A DNA stretch of 64,000 nt, taken from contig NC_057764.1 of the NCBI RefSeq assembly GCF_010389155.1, forward strand, positions 10,168,001-10,232,000. The letters run 5' to 3'. The translations under genes and the position numbers were made by a program. The notes beneath the pieces were generated by a model. That model was not told where the DNA came from. It made no database searches and saw only the letters and a list, made by a program, of their open reading frames with translations. The DNA comes from Erigeron canadensis. Its lineage: Eukaryota > Streptophyta > Magnoliopsida > Asterales > Asteraceae. Positions 55,192-64,000 of this stretch are shown here, in pieces (position 1 is the first letter of the stretch; every line of letters starts with the position of its first letter).

Positions 55192-57394
55192 TTCATTCTA
55201 CCTTTGATGGAATTCTTGACACATTCTAGAAAATGAAAATACAAAATTTGAAAAGAGAAAATCAAATACAAAAATATAAAATTTTCAAAAATACAAAAAG
55301 ATTTTTATTTAATTCAAAGTGGTTTACATATACTATGTATGTAACTCGTGCTTCATTTTTTTTATTTATTTCAATGTGGCTTATACATACTCTGTGTATA
55401 ACCCATTCTTCAATGCTTTATTTATTTTAGAATGTTGATACATTTTAAGATTCTGTTGTTTTATATATAGATTGATATAAGAAAACAAGGAATCGAACGC
55501 CTTTGTGTAGTTCCAAGTGGTCTTATATGAATGTGTATGTGTAATTACAGTTAATTGCTTTTCAATAAAGTTTGCTTAAATGTTTTATTGCCTCCAACTT
55601 GTTGATGTAAGATGCGATGGATCGAACGCCTTCGTGTACTCCCTAGCAGTCTTACTATGAACATTGTTGTTGAAAATTTTTGTCATTCTCAATTGAAAAA
55701 TCTTGTTCACAATAGACTCTCAATATTTTTTTCTGACAATATCACAACAAAGATTTTACTCAGTTTGATTTCACAAAAACCAATTTTTGCTCCACCTTTC
55801 TATAGAAAACATTTTTGATCTATTCTTACGTAGATTAAGGAGGAGTTTGTGATGTCAAAAACTTTCAAAAACTTCAAATGTGTTTTAAACCTTTTCATAC
55901 ACATGTTTGATGTTTTTCCAATGATTTTCATTCATTTGAAGTTCGGTGATTAGTTTGCACATGAGCGATTCGATCACTCCATGAACTTCATCATCGCCGA
56001 TGAGTTCTAACCCCGGAGTATTCACTTCTTTCATTAGATTGTAAGGGTATTTTGAGTGATGATGGTTTCGTGCAAATAGGATGGAGGGAGTAAAGTCGAA
56101 AAGTGAGAGGTTAAGGTGATATATTGAGAGAAAAGGGTTAAAAGAAATGATACCCTTCCCTAAATTCTCAAATCGCCGGGTAAAACACGTTTCTATCGGA
56201 TGTCATTTGTTGATATCTCGATATTTAATAAGTCTTCATGGACCCAGTGAAGAGATGCACATCTTTACCTAACCACTCAAGTGTTTCTTAATAAATACTT
56301 GTTTCAATTCTCACGGAGATTTTCACATCTCTATTGACTCTTCATTTGGAAGATGTTGATATTGAACAAGGGCGACATTCTGCTCCAGTCCCCGACTTCA
56401 TTTGATCATTTTGTGTCTAGAGTTATCTTGGTTGATCATTAATTTGATCATTATCCATTTCTTTAGGACACATTCGAGTCATATCTTTGTGATATTATTG
56501 CTTATCTTTGTGATATAGCTGGAACATTTGTAGTGATATCTTCATTGATATTCCGCGATGATCAAATGGAAATCCTACCAATGCTAACATCTTTTCCAAC
56601 ATTGAACGTAGGTCTCATAATTACATTTATGTGATCATTGAGTTAACGAGAAGTCTAATTGTGACCTCAGTTTTTCCTAAAAAGTCTTTAAGGATAATAG
56701 ATTGTGGTTATCGAACGCTTCGGTTGTACTAACCATGATTTATATTCTTTGAAGCAATCTCGTGGTTGCAAAGCCGCAGACCGAACTATGTTAGAGTCTT
56801 GCTTTGTGCATATCTCAATGATACATAGAAAATCCGAAAAAGGTTATACATTTCTATCGGTCATTTCATTAATCCTTTCGATTTTTGAACATGCTAAACT
56901 GATCATTCTTATCCGGTTTCATTTCTCGTCGCACAAACACAAAAACACCAACACCATGCTATAACGTTTGTACCAAAAACTTCAACTTTACATTTTAGTC
57001 ACCTCTAGGATTCTTTGAGTTGGGCTAGTGGTTTGGGTTGATGTTTTGATGGTCGATATTTCTCCATTTGCACAAAATCTAGTGTTAGTTCATGTTATTT
57101 CTTTTGATATTTTATCAATCAATGTTTGCATAATGACATTGGTTCCCAACTTTGTCATTATGAGGGGGAGAAAATATTATGATTTTAGCAAGGAGAAAAG
57201 TTTGTGTTTGGTTGTTTCAAAAGGTTTATCTTTCAAAGATGATGAGAAGATCAAGTTATTCTTGATGTCAAAGATTTTCACTCTATATTTCAGTCAATTG
57301 AGCTTACAATTTCACTAAATCTTAGTTGATTGAGATCTTGACTTGAAAAAAAAGATTTGATTTGATTTCAAAGATAAGAATGAGAACGAAGATG
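55192..57394 (+). other. Copia-A4 3' non-coding region, truncated
   Basis: 2.2 kb without a credible gene. Stem-loops lie at 55321-55345 and 55378-55404 (small) and 55475-55528 and 55609-55655 (large). A purine tract GAGGGGGAGAAAA lies near 57160. It ends at 57394 about 0.6 kb before the expected polypurine tract and LTR. Confidence 0.7.
55475..55655 (+). other. Twin stem-loops with shared loop, Copia-A4
   Basis: Stem-loop 1 has arms ATATAAGA/TCTTATAT and inner GGAA/TTCC. Stem-loop 2 has arms GTAAGA/TCTTAC and inner GGA/TCC. Both have the loop TCGAACGCCTTYGTGTA. The second lower stem differs from ATGAGA/TCTCAT of A1 and A2 yet pairs fully, which is the clearest compensating change in the window. 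Confidence 0.62.
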
Positions 57395-59755
57395 TGTGAC
57401 AACCGTCGTCTGAGCGTATTTCCCGAAGTACTTTTCCGGTCGTTTTAGTTTGTTTTGTTTAAGTACGTCATTAGACTTTAAGACTTTATCGATGGATTAA
57501 GTTGAATTATGTTTCTTTTGGGCCTTATGAGCACGTAGACTTTAGAAAAACTGCTTGTGGACTCAAGAACAGAAGGAATACTAGATGTCTTGTGGAAATG
57601 CCAAATTAAATGAAATACTTAAAATATAATCAATTAAAGATTTAATAAACAAATATGGTCATGTTTATATCCGTCTGAAAGCTATTGAAAAATTACATTT
57701 AAATATATCAACAAAATATATTTACGGGTCTCATTTTTTCTTGTATGGTCGAGTCAAACAAGTTTTTGTGAGGTCAAAGCTGGGTCAACTTCAGTCAAAG
57801 CTAGGGTTAAGAAGCAAACAAAACCCCCTCCAAACCCTAATTTCCCCTTATTTCTCTTCCACCACTTCCTCCCTCCTCTCTTTCTCCTAGCCATCCTCTC
57901 TCTCTCTCCCCTCTCTCTAAAAACGACAGCCACCACAGAACCACCGCTGGCCGCCGTAAACCACCACCACTTCTCACTTTTTATTCATTTTCATCTTATT
58001 TTCTTTTACTTTTGGGTAAGATTAATTTAGATCTTTGAAGTTAAATGACTTTCTTCATCAAAAATCACAAGATTTCTCATATATATATAAATCGGTTATA
58101 TATATGTGTTTATATATATATACGAATTTTTCTATCTATCTATATATATACACATATTTTCGGCTATATACCTTCTTCTCCTTCTAAATCCAACTTTCTT
58201 TGAGACATATATATGTAAATCGGATGAGTATGTATTTAAATACTTAGATCCGAAATTAGTTTTTGATAAATGCATTGTTATTTCGGTTATAGATCTTACA
58301 TTGTTTTAGATCCGATTTTCTTGACAAAATTACTTGTTTTTCGGTTGTATATATCTATATAAATATATAGATCCGATTTCTTGGCCAAAAGTATATATAA
58401 TTCGGGTATATGTTTGGGTGTATAAGTTTAGATCCGAAAATCTTGAGCCGGAAACCCATGAATCCGAAAAGTTTAGCACTGAAATCCTCTAAATCCGTAA
58501 ACTTTTGGTCCGAAATCTTTGATCTTGGTAAGATTTGATGTTGTAATGCGATTTTTGGTTCTAGTTCATGTTTTTATAAACCGAAAATTTTTAAATCCAA
58601 AAATATGAATGATATATGGTTGTTTTCGGTTAGATCTAGTTTAGTTTTGAATGGAAAAGTGAATTGGATTGTGTATCGTGTTGGATCTAGACTTGTTCTT
58701 GGTTTATGGTTCGGTCAAAGTTGGTCAAACCTGTCGAAATGTATATTTTTGGGTTCGAAACTGGATTTGAGTTATGATTTGTGTTTAGATCTAGTTTTGG
58801 CAGTCGTGTTCTCGCTGGTCAACGCCGGTCAACGGCAGCTTCATTTGGTATTTTTGGTCCAAAATAGATTTTTGGTCATGTTTGTGTTTAATTTGGATTC
58901 TTGTAAAGTCAAAATAGATTAAAGATTTGATAAAGTCAAAATTAGGTTTTTCTAGTCAAAAATCAAAATTAGGGTCTTTTGGTCAAAGTAAAAATTAAGT
59001 TTTCTGGTCAAAGCCAAAATTTAGTATTCTTGGTCAAAAATCAGGTTTGAGAATTAAAGCAATGCTTATAATGTAATCTGAGATTGTCGTTTCATCGGTG
59101 TTTTATGGACTTACATTTATTTGAAAGGACATTATGATGATTATATATAAATGCAAAGATTAAAAGACTTTGTAAAGATAATGTATAAATTATACGACTT
59201 TTTGGACTTAATATATTTTATAATGACATTGATACGAAGACTTGACGGGATATAAACAATAAAACGTGACATTGTTAAACGAATTATTTATTTGGGCAAC
59301 TTATAAGGACAAAGGACGATTATATATATATATATTAAGACATTGGACAAGACATAATGGCATTTTCTAAGACACTAGTATAAGACATGGACTTGTGCAA
59401 TTAAGTAAGTACTTACTGGATGACTTGTGGACAATGTAGGACCTTTGGACAGATAGTGAGCTTATTTCAGGTGTATTTGATTGTTCGTGTTCTTGTTCGT
59501 TGATCTAGTGTACTTATACTTGTGCTGCTTTCTGGTGAGTTTCGTAGCCCTTCTTTTTACAAGTTTTGGGGTGGAAAGTATACTTGTTCTTTTTAAACAG
59601 TTTTGTCGATTTCCGACTTTGAGACTTGGACTTGGGACTTGAGTACTTTGACTTATATCGCGTAACTCTGCTCATTACAGATTGAACAAATACTTATTTT
59701 CGATTAAAAGAATCGATAAAAGACTTATTTCTTGACTAGACTTTTTAACTAAAAC
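57395..59755. other. Unassigned non-coding DNA, probably a gypsy-type LTR cut by Copia-C
   Basis: It begins TGTGACAACCGTC abruptly after Copia-A4 sequence, a start seen in plant gypsy LTRs. It contains a pyrimidine-rich stretch (CCTCTCTCTCTC near 57890-57920), AT microsatellites (58080-58150), repeated GATCCGAA words (58210-58510), repeated GGTCAAA words (58700-59045) and a GGTGAGTTTCGTAGCCC box near 59533. I find no coding motif. It ends where the Copia-C LTR begins. Confidence 0.4.
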
Positions 59756-60738
59756 TGTTACGTCCAGATTTACTGGACTAGCTCCAGACGTGACTACTGG
59801 AGCCCTCTGAAGATTTGTCCAGAAATTATGAGAAGACCAGTGAACAACTTACTTGTATAGCAATCTGGATTCCACCAGATTTATTCACTGTACTTCACTC
59901 CAGTCAAGATCTTTCCATTGAAGAACATTCTCACTGAAGTCGAAGACTGAAGTCTGAAGAAAGAAGTCTGACAAATAGCGGAGCTCACTGGAAGACTTAC
60001 CAGATCTCCTGACTAGAGTCCTTGTAAGTGTTCTAGACCTTACAAGTCTGAACACTGATTACGAGGAATTGACTTTATGCCTTTACATGCCTTTAACTGG
60101 ACAATCCATTTGTCTTTTGTTAAAAGCCTTACACGCATGTAAAGGTGGTTGGTTACTTAGAAGACAAGTCACTATCTTGTGACTTTATTCTTGTACTTTA
60201 ATCAATGCTTTTAAGGAATTAATGTAATTTCTTTAAATGCATGTAACCATATTTGTACAGCAAAAAGAATATTATATTTATTCTTTTTGCCTATAAATAC
60301 CAAGTGACTTCCTCGTCCAAATGACATACTTTTGCAATTTGGTGCCTTTGCTCAAATACTCTTGATCTAAACAGTCATACTTCACAACTTTAAGTATTTC
60401 AATCAAAGAGTTTATTTAGCAAAGAATACATCACATGTAATTCATAGGTCGTTTAGATACTTACTTTGTAATATCTTGTTCCGCAACAACCTTGTATTTT
60501 ATTTAACATCAATAAATAAAATACATTTGAAAATTATATTTTGTCTCACCATTTACTTATTTGCTTATCTTTATATTGATTAAGTAAGTATTACGTTATA
60601 TATATTCTTGCATTTATATTAATCGTAATACTAGTCCAATCTAGTGCTTACTTGACATTTAATACTAGTCCTCTCTAGTGATTACTTGACCTGTTATTTT
60701 ATACTTGTGGGTTAAACCATCGAGTGAGGGACTTCACA
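59756..60738 (+). repeat. Copia-C 5' LTR
   Basis: 983 bp from TGTTACGTCCAG to GGGACTTCACA, followed by the primer site. The first 100 bp hold short repeats of CCAGA/TCTGG and CACTGGAAG type words. The 3' LTR is not in the window, so the start is inferred from TG and the element-unlike DNA before it. Confidence 0.8.
60292..60299 (+). promoter_or_regulatory. TATA box of Copia-C LTR
   Basis: TATAAATA in the context GCCTATAAATACCAAG, about 450 bp before the LTR end; the usual promoter form of plant copia LTRs. Confidence 0.65.
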
Positions 60739-60740
60739 AT

Positions 60741-60752
60741 TGGTATCAGAGC
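60741..60752 (+). promoter_or_regulatory. Primer binding site of Copia-C
   Basis: TGGTATCAGAGC two bases after the LTR; initiator Met-tRNA type. Confidence 0.92.
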
Positions 60753-60790
60753 AGAAGGCTAACATACTTGCCTAGATCTGCATTCTCTTG

Positions 60791-63176
60791 ATGGCCAACC
60801 CAGAGAATACATAAGGAAACCCTTTAAATACTGGACCTCCACCCATAAATGAATTTGAATAAACCAATGACCATGCTAATAATAATCCACCACCACCACC
60901 TCCTATTCCTGCTTCTCCATACGTGCATGTGCACTACTCGAATACTCCTGTTCCCAAATTCAGTGGGAATGGTGATGAATTTGGCACGTGGAAGGCTAGG
61001 ATGTTATTACATGTTACTGGTATTGAGAGGAATATGCTTAAAATTTTAAATGAAGGACCCTATATTTCTAGAAGTCCTCTCAATCCACTTCTTGATCTAA
61101 CTAGAGCAAGATCTTGGAGGGAAAAGAGAGAGGAACATTGGTCTGAAGAGGAAAGGAGACTTGTCAATATTGACAATACTTTAAAAGTCATGATCCTCGG
61201 GGCCGTTCCTGAAGCTCTAATTCCTACACTAGTGCTTTATCCCAGTGCCAAAAGCATGTGGGATGAACTAGTAAACCAGTATGAAGGTGGTGATGATACT
61301 AGTGCTTTACCAGGAAAGTGGCTTTAAATAAGAAATATAAGTCATTTTTTGCCCTACCCAATGAATCATTAACTGGTACCTACACCAGATTTATGTCTAT
61401 CATAAACCAGTTAAGAGGGCTTGGGGTAGAGAAGGACAAGGACATACTTCTTGAAAAATTTTGTGATATTCTCCCTTCAAAATGGTCTCATATGATTGTG
61501 GTCTTGAGACAAGGTAAAACCTTGCATTCCCATACTCTGTCATCTTTGTAGGGAGCCTTCAGATTCACTGAAGAGAATCAAGCCCAGAGAATTGAGGCAG
61601 AAAAAGATGCTATTAATCATGCTTCCAGTAGTTCCTTTGTGGTTAGTCATACTGAACCACCATGTGCAGCATTAATGTCTTCCGAGAATGTATTTTCTAT
61701 GAAGAAGATGATGTCTGAACTAATGGATTCTGGAGTCATGAATAATATCTCTCCAGATTATGATGAAACTGATAGTGATGATCTAATGGCTATGATGGCT
61801 AAAACATTTAACCGTTTCAAAGCCAGAGCCAGTAGACCCACTAGACACAATGCACCCAGTTCTTCCACTCATAAGACCAATTTGGCATGCTTTAAGTGGG
61901 GCAGAAAAGGTCATTTCATGAAAGAGTGCAAGTCAAATCAGTTTGTCTCACAATCTGGTCCATCAACTTCTTATAACAAGCCTGATGATAGCTACAGATT
62001 AAAATACAAAAAGCTTAAGGTTCAAATTGCTCTCATGTCTGCAGAAAAAGATAATAATAAATGCATGGTGGCAAAAGAAGAATGGGTTCCTTCTGATGAC
62101 TCATCAGTCGATGATGAAGAGGAAAGAGATTGTTGTTATATGGCTCTAGCTGATGAAGAGCATTTGGTGAAAGAAGATGTCACATCTGGAAGATGGGTGG
62201 ACATTGTCATTAAAAAGCTAATAGATTATGACAAAGAAACTGATCCTGAGTTAAAATTGGACATTGCTGAAGCTTTAAACTCTGATTTAATGTTTGTGGA
62301 AACTGTTCGTTCAGAAATGTCAAATAATTTTGAAACAGATTTTTCTGAAATGACAAACTTACAATCTAAGTTAAAAGAATTGCAAGATATTAAACTAGCT
62401 TTCAAAGCACAAGTTTTGGTTACTGAACAACTGGTCCAAGAAAAGGAAGAATTGGAAAATCTTTTATCAAAAGAAAAACTTGTTATCCAGTCATGGCTTG
62501 AGACCAAGAAACCATATGATGCTGCACGTAACCAGTACCCCTCCCAAAAACGTGCATATCTGGGGGTGAGGTTAATGCTGCTGCATTAATACCTGTTGTT
62601 GACCGACTGCCTGAAGTGTTTAAACCTAGCACTATCTATGATGAACCAACAACACCCAAAACTTGTATCATTCCTACTGTTCAATTGTCAGAGGTTAAGA
62701 CTGGAGCTCCACAGATGAATGCTCCAGTCAAGAAGGTTAAGCAGAATAAACCTTTGCCTCAATCATCTTTTAAAGAACCACAGGTTTAGAAAAAGAAGAA
62801 TGTTGTTCCTCCACCTAAGCCAAAAGTACAGTCAACTGGAAAGGCTATGGTATCATCTGAAGAAAATATTTTGTTAAGGCTGGAGAGTCAGTTTCAACTA
62901 CTGGCTCGTCAAGTTCAAAGTTGTAATGCAAGAATTAACAATTTTGAGGGCACTTCATCTGGCCCTAAACAAAATACAAAACCTTTTTCAACGAAAGAAA
63001 AATCGAGCACATTTATTGACAAGAAAAAGAAAAAGGTTTCAAAACTGTCAGTTCCAGTGGTGTTTACTGAAAAACCCACTATTTTTGAAAGTGAAATCAA
63101 CCAGATACCTGCTGGGATCCATCCTTGTGGATCCAGAGAACCCATCAGTCGATGGGTTCGCAAACCTTTAAACTAA
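60791..63176 (+). pseudogene. Copia-C gag
   Basis: ATG 60791: MANPENT, TAA (60812), then a second TAA (60860), a Pro-rich run, FGTWKARMLLHVTGIERNML, WSEEERRLVNIDNTLKVMIL and SAKSMWDELVNQYEGGDD. A frameshift near 61310 leads to ALNKKYKSFFALPNESLTGT and FMSIINQLRGLGVEKDKDIL. TAG follows at 61549. Then comes a knuckle CFKWGRKGHFMKEC (61888-61929) in which the second Cys is Trp, an acidic stretch, and a coiled coil (LVQEKEELENLLSKEKLVIQ). A frameshift lies near 62550, TAG at 62787, then SEENILLRLESQFQLLARQV and the end SRWVRKPLN with TAATAA. Without the zinc ligand, RNA binding should be impaired. Confidence 0.88.
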
Positions 63177-63189
63177 TAATCTTGTAGAT

Positions 63190-64000
63190 GTGCAGGGCGA
63201 TCGAAAGAAATATATTTGGTATCTTGACAGTGTTGCTGGCAGGACAATGACCGGATGTAAGACCCTGCTGGAGGAGTTCGAAGTTTCAGACGGACCCTCC
63301 ATTACTTTTGGAAATGATGGTTCTGGAAAGACTGAGGGATATGGTGTTCTAAACAATGGTCAAGTCAAATTCAAACGAGTGGCTTATGTAAATGGGTTGA
63401 AGTATAATCTCATAAGTGTGAGTCAGTTGTGTGATGATGGCTACCAGGTGTTATTTAACATCTCTCAAGGCATCGTATTTAATAAGGATTGGAAGGTAGT
63501 ATTGATTGCTCCCAGAAAAGGGAATGTGTACATAATGGATATGGAAAGCTCTCCTTCAGAGCAGTGTTTCTATACCAAGGCTGATGAAGACACAAACTGG
63601 CTATGGCATAAAAGGTTGTCCCATTTAAATTTCAAAAATATCAACAAGTTGTCCAGAAAACAACTTGCAGATGGGATACCTTCTGTCTCCTTCAAAAAGG
63701 AAAGGCCATGTCCAGGATGTGAGATGGGGAAGCTGAAACGTACCAGTTTCAAGACAAAACAGAATTTTAGCATATCTGAACCTCTTCATATGCTTCGTAT
63801 GGACCTCTTTGTCCAGTGAATGTTCAGACTCGTGCTGGTAAGAAATATACCCTGGTAGTTGTTGATGAATACTCCAGATATTGTTGGGTAATATTTCTTA
63901 AATCAAAGAATGAAACTGCTGCTGAAATCATCGCTCTTATCAAGCAAATTGAACTCAAATACAAGCGAAAAGTATGTCAGTTAAGAAGTGATAATGGAAC
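63190..64000 (+). pseudogene. Copia-C pol: protease motif, pre-integrase, integrase start
   Basis: KKYIWYLDSVAGRTMTGCKT: the protease signature DSG is DSV (Asp 63226-63228 kept, Gly lost). Then ITFGNDGSGKTEGYGVLNNG, YVNGLKYNLISVSQLCDDGY and the zinc site WLWHKRLSHLNFKNINKLSR with CPGCEMGK (both Cys present). The integrase start is HMLRMDLF, where one G is lost (near 63811) and the frame shifts, continuing PVNVQTRAGKKYTLVVVDEY, SRYCWVIFLKSKNETAAEII and CQLRSDNGT at the window edge. The catalytic Asp residues seen (MDLF, RSDNG) are intact. Confidence 0.9.

Larger units (their letters stand above)
43595..57394 (+). mobile_element. Copia-A4: truncated Copia-A element, host of Copia-A3
   Basis: Segments 43595-44790 (linker and RT) and 54235-57394 (RT end, RNase H, 3' non-coding). 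RT reads GKHVLL at 44790 and continues VQIYVDDI at 54240, split by Copia-A3. The 5' part ends at the Gypsy-1 LTR and the 3' part at the LTR-like DNA starting 57395, before its polypurine tract and LTR. It is more diverged from A1-A3 than they are from each other. Confidence 0.88.
59756..64000 (+). mobile_element. Copia-C: Ty1/copia (Sirevirus-like) element, 5' part
   Basis: LTR, primer site, gag, protease and integrase start; it runs off the window. It is unrelated to Copia-A in LTR and gag sequence. A long gag with zinc knuckle followed by coiled coil, and the protease/pre-integrase style (GYGVLNNGQVKFKRV), suggest the SIRE/Maximus lineage (inference). Several stops, two to three frameshifts and altered active-site residues make it non-functional. 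Confidence 0.88.

Noticed and set aside
55609..55655. tRNA or tRNA-like gene suggested by GGATCGAACGCC, similar to a T arm
   Set aside because: No matching acceptor, D or anticodon arms around it; the motif is the loop of the twin stem-loops.
57754..57936. Possible host gene start (pyrimidine-rich leader, CCACCACCGC)
   Set aside because: No sustained open frame or protein motif; pyrimidine-rich, CCACCAC-containing stretches are also common in gypsy LTRs.

Overview
The window is a plant nuclear repeat region built almost entirely of nested LTR retrotransposons. Direct evidence is the LTRs with TG...CA ends, 5-bp target-site duplications (TSDs), initiator-Met-tRNA primer sites (TGGTATCAGAGC), polypurine tracts, and decayed Ty1/copia and Ty3/gypsy gag-pol. 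I see no ordinary host gene, tRNA, rRNA or CRISPR. The style of the copia polyproteins (KHIDIRHHF...LLNGMK, KWVPKVG, LDSGCSKHMTG) reminds me of daisy-family (Asteraceae) genomes; that is inference, not proof.

Layout. (1) 1-35143, minus strand: an old copia element, 'Copia-B', split by two insertions of a second family, 'Copia-A'. Copia-A1 (1175-18165, minus, TSD AATAT) sits in its RNase H. Copia-A2 (20656-33138, plus, TSD ATTGG) sits in its gag. Copia-B itself appears to sit in the 5' LTR of Gypsy-1. (2) 35144-43594, plus: Gypsy-1, with LTR, primer site, 1.1 kb of non-coding interior, polypurine tract and LTR; its 3' LTR is split by Gypsy-2, a decayed chromovirus-like element (37247-42907, minus, TSD TGTAT). 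(3) 43595-57394: Copia-A4 (plus, truncated at both ends), split by Copia-A3 (44791-54234, TSD TTCTT). A3's body is inverted relative to its outer LTR ends. (4) 57395-59755: non-coding DNA, probably a gypsy-type LTR. (5) 59756-64000: 5' part of a third copia family, 'Copia-C', which runs off the window.

A 100-N gap at 8116-8215 lies inside Copia-A1. The sequence on its two sides overlaps by about 5.3 kb (2845-8115 and 8216-13547). The two copies share a private 105-bp RNase H deletion and both become error-rich toward the gap, so this is best read as an unmerged contig overlap; the true A1 would be about 11.6 kb.

Copia-A is the most interesting family. It has short LTRs (about 325 bp), a 1.2-kb leader carrying a 26-bp periodic GATCGTTTCA array, a very long gag with zinc knuckle and coiled coil, pol in the order protease-integrase-RT-RNase H, and a 2.7-kb non-coding 3' region. 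That 3' region holds two sets of tandem stem-loops whose arms change in compensating pairs between repeats and between copies, plus four polypurine tracts. No copy here looks autonomous: all carry stops, frameshifts or domain deletions, and A1 and A2 share the same integrase stop codon.
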